A DNA stretch of 34,058 nt from an uncultured Dialister sp. (lineage in GTDB: Bacteria; Bacillota; Negativicutes; Veillonellales; Dialisteraceae), in contig NZ_UQKJ01000007.1 in NCBI RefSeq assembly GCF_900541605.1, positions 1-34,058 on the forward strand, read 5' to 3'. The position numbers and the translations under genes were made by a program. The notes under the pieces are model-generated. The model did no database searches, had not been told where the DNA came from, and saw only the letters and a list, made by a program, of their open reading frames with translations. Of the stretch, positions 32,465-34,058 are shown in pieces. Positions within the stretch are counted from its first letter, which is position 1. Each line of letters starts with the position of its first letter.

Positions 32465-32713
32465 TTAAGGAAGCGCTGATTAATTCGCAGAGTCCGATTA
32501 TACATGTATTTTCATGCAATACTGCGTCATAATCCGGCCAAGGATAAAAGGAAGGCGCTTTAATGTGCAGAGAAAGCGCCAACTTACCTTGGCTCAGCAG
32601 TCCTATGCAGGACTGCTGCTTTAAATAGCTTGCTATTCGCGTCGGATTATTCCTTGTATTGCATGAAAATACAAGAGTATAATCGAACAACGATTTAATC
32701 AGTGCTTCCTTAA
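32465..32713. mobile_element. MITE-like element with about 74-bp terminal inverted repeats
   Basis: The ends read TTAAGGAAGCGCTGATTAA and its inverse TTAAGGAAGCACTGATTAA. The arms continue with matching blocks CGATTATAC and TTGTATTTTCATGCAATAC (left copy one base different) and end at ATAATCCG. Inside are two hairpins: GCCAAGG (32537) with CCTTGGC (32587) enclosing GGCGCTT/AAGCGCC, and a perfect 10-bp stem CAGCAGTCCT (32595) / AGGACTGCTG (32609). No ORF or transposase is inside. No obvious target duplication flanks it. It lies between era and the CBS gene. Confidence 0.7.
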
Positions 32714-32717
32714 CAGC

Positions 32718-32790
32718 AGGGCCTGTCGCCTTCGGCGGCCACCCTTCCACCGCTTCGCGGTCCCCCTCCCCTCTAAAGAGGAGAGGTTAA
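32718..32790. repeat. CT-rich hairpin repeat (CCCCTCCCC type)
   Basis: CGCCTTCGGCGGCC, ACCGCTTCGCGGT and CTCCCCTCTAAAGAGGAG are three small hairpins in a CT-rich run directly after the MITE-like element. The same organisation, in the other orientation, recurs at 33937-34010 and 19727-19770. Confidence 0.55.
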
Positions 32791-32858
32791 CAACTGTGGC
32801 GGAGCCGGGGAATCTCAATTCTTTCCGCCGCAAGCTGGCCACGGTGAAATGGCCGGAC

Positions 32859-33764
32859 TTACTTATGTTCCTTATATCCCAGTTCTCTCAGGATGTAGTC
32901 CTTGTTTTTCCAGTCCTTCGCCACTTTGACCCAGAGGTCCAGGAACACCGGAGCGCCGATGAGGTTCTGGATTTCTTCCCGGGCTTCCTGGCCTGCCGCT
33001 TTCAGGACGCTCCCTTTCTTGCCGATGATGATCCGCTTCTGGGATTCCCGTTCCACGTAAATGGTGCAGCGGATATAGACCTTCCCGTTTTCCCGTTCCG
33101 AGAATTCTTCCGTATACACGCCGATGGCATGGGGCACTTCGTCCCGGGTGCGGATGAGAAGTTTTTCTCTTACGATTTCCTGTACAATGTTCCGTTCCGG
33201 CTGGTCCGTCACCATGTCGTCGGGGAAATATTTCGGTCCTTCCGGCAGGTATTTCACGATGCACTTCATGAGCTCATCCAGGTTTTCTCCGGTTTTGGCG
33301 GAGAGGGGAATGATTTCTGCGAAGTTGTAAATTCTGCTGTACTGCACGATTTTCTTCAGCACCGCATCCTTCGGGATAAGGTCGGTCTTCGACAGGGCCA
33401 GGATCACCGGCACTTTCCGGTCCTTCAGGAGGGAAAGGATGTACCGGTCTCCGGCGCCCAGGGGATCATCGCAGGCGCAGAGGAATACGATGAGGTCCAC
33501 CTCATCCAGGGCATCTATGGTGCTCTGGCGGATGGCTTCTCCCAGCTTGCTCTGGGGTTTGTGCATGCCCGGGGTGTCCAGGAAGACCACCTGGGAATTG
33601 TCGCCGTTCCACACGCCGGTAATCTTATTTCTTGTGGTCTGGGCATGGGAGGAAACGATGGAAATCTTTTCTCCCAGGAGGGCATTCATGAGGGTGGATT
33701 TTCCCACATTCGGCCGGCCCACCAGGGCTGCAAAGCCGGAATAGAATTTCTTTTCTTCTGTCAT
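32859..33764 (-). CDS. era: GTPase Era
   Basis: Era is an essential GTPase that binds 16S rRNA near its 3' end and helps mature the 30S subunit. The protein has 301 residues, the usual length. Motifs: G1 GRPNVGKS (16-23), G2 region AQTTRNKITG (41-50), G3 DTPG (63-66), G4 SKTD (125-128, where most Era proteins have NKxD) and G5 SAKTG. The C-terminal KH domain has GKKGSVLK. The ATG at 33764 has AGGAG 5 bases upstream. On the same strand it is followed by the CBS gene and recO, but about 660 bases of repeats now separate them. Confidence 0.97.
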   Translation of the reverse strand: MTEEKKFYSGFAALVGRPNVGKSTLMNALLGEKISIVSSHAQTTRNKITGVWNGDNSQVVFLDTPGMHKPQSKLGEAIRQSTIDALDEVDLIVFLCACDDPLGAGDRYILSLLKDRKVPVILALSKTDLIPKDAVLKKIVQYSRIYNFAEIIPLSAKTGENLDELMKCIVKYLPEGPKYFPDDMVTDQPERNIVQEIVREKLLIRTRDEVPHAIGVYTEEFSERENGKVYIRCTIYVERESQKRIIIGKKGSVLKAAGQEAREEIQNLIGAPVFLDLWVKVAKDWKNKDYILRELGYKEHK

Positions 33765-33936
33765 ATAGACTCCTGTATGTATAAATCAAAGATGTATCTC
33801 AAACATATGTGGAAATCGTGAAGGGCCATATAATTGTAGTTCAAAAATAGATTTGAGAATTAAGTGAAGAGAGCTGGGGTTCCTTGCGGTTTCCATAAGC
33901 CATTCTCCGTTCCCTCTAAAAAGGAGCGATTGGCGC
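33765..33936. other. Upstream region of era
   Basis: AT-rich and non-coding. Several TTGAGA-, TTGAAC- and TACAAT-like boxes occur on the minus strand, but no pair has proper spacing, so I name no promoter. An upstream gene of the era unit may lie beyond the window or be absent. Confidence 0.35.
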
Positions 33937-34058
33937 ATTGATTCTACCTCCCCCATCTATGGGGGAGGTGGCGCCGAAGGCGACGGAGGGGGGGCATTGG
34001 CGGCGCAGCCGTTGGCTGGATTGAGAGTTGGAGATTCACCTGCTTAGCAGGTCCCGCC
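33937..34058. repeat. CCTCCCCCAT hairpin repeat and flanking repeat fragments
   Basis: A perfect 10-bp hairpin CCTCCCCCAT (33947-33956) / ATGGGGGAGG (33959-33968) with a 2-base loop is followed by GGCGCCGAAGGCGACGG, the counterpart of the repeat at 32718. Next come GGCGGCGCAGCCG and ATTGAGAGTTGGAGATT, resembling the degenerate hexamer arrays. The unit runs off the window end. Confidence 0.55.

Noticed and set aside
32194..32505. Reading frames with SISISI or LNLNLN dipeptide repeats
   Set aside because: They are translations of the hexamer array at 32299. No ribosome site, no signal or domain, and the array also occurs in clearly non-coding gaps.
32460..32720. Target-site duplication around the MITE-like element
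   Set aside because: Flanks TTTTGTAT and CAGCAGGG share no direct repeat, so insertion by a duplicating transposase cannot be shown.

Overview
The window looks like chromosomal housekeeping DNA from a diderm Firmicute of the class Negativicutes, possibly Dialister or a relative (genus is my guess). RpoB, RpoC, PurL, RecO and Era are Firmicute-like. A small signal-peptide protein ending in an aromatic residue looks like an outer-membrane beta-barrel, which fits a Firmicute with an outer membrane. No phage, plasmid, transposase or CRISPR genes are visible. The accessory interest lies in intergenic repeats, leader RNAs and oddities inside core proteins.

Layout. 1-6.1 kb: a class I/II aminotransferase, tRNA-Ser(GGA) and truA on the minus strand; then a small secreted protein coupled to an M18 aminopeptidase, and a nitrilase-superfamily amidase, on the plus strand; then the minus-strand outer-membrane-like protein. 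6.4-11.3 kb: typA (minus) is divergent from a small alarmone synthetase, which is followed by a response regulator/histidine kinase pair. 11.3-14.1 kb: a long leader with its own promoter and two terminator-like hairpins, then panC-panD and a BASS-family transporter, read here as a pantoate uptake and pantothenate synthesis unit. 14.4-19.4 kb: a YihY/BrkB membrane protein and the large single-chain PurL, both minus. 20-21.5 kb: two coupled secreted proteins that look like distant paralogues. 21.8-29.8 kb: rpoC and rpoB without the usual ribosomal-protein neighbours. 30.2-33.8 kb: recO, a CorC/TlyC-type CBS protein and era, all minus.

Most intergenic gaps hold imperfect, nested palindromes that share sequence with each other (motifs GCGCCGCAGGC, GAGTCAC, CTAGAAGCTAGAAGC). 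There are also GAGATT-type hexamer arrays, CCCCCTC hairpin repeats and one 249-bp MITE-like element with about 74-bp terminal inverted repeats. The best leads are this palindrome family, the panC leader, a roughly 155-residue triplicated insertion inside a zinc site of RpoC, and a CBS-protein start with no canonical codon near its Shine-Dalgarno sequence. Several genes start at TTG (yihY, purL, rpoC), and six promoters carry an extended -10 (TGn-TATAAT). All calls come from reading the sequence; no database search was run.
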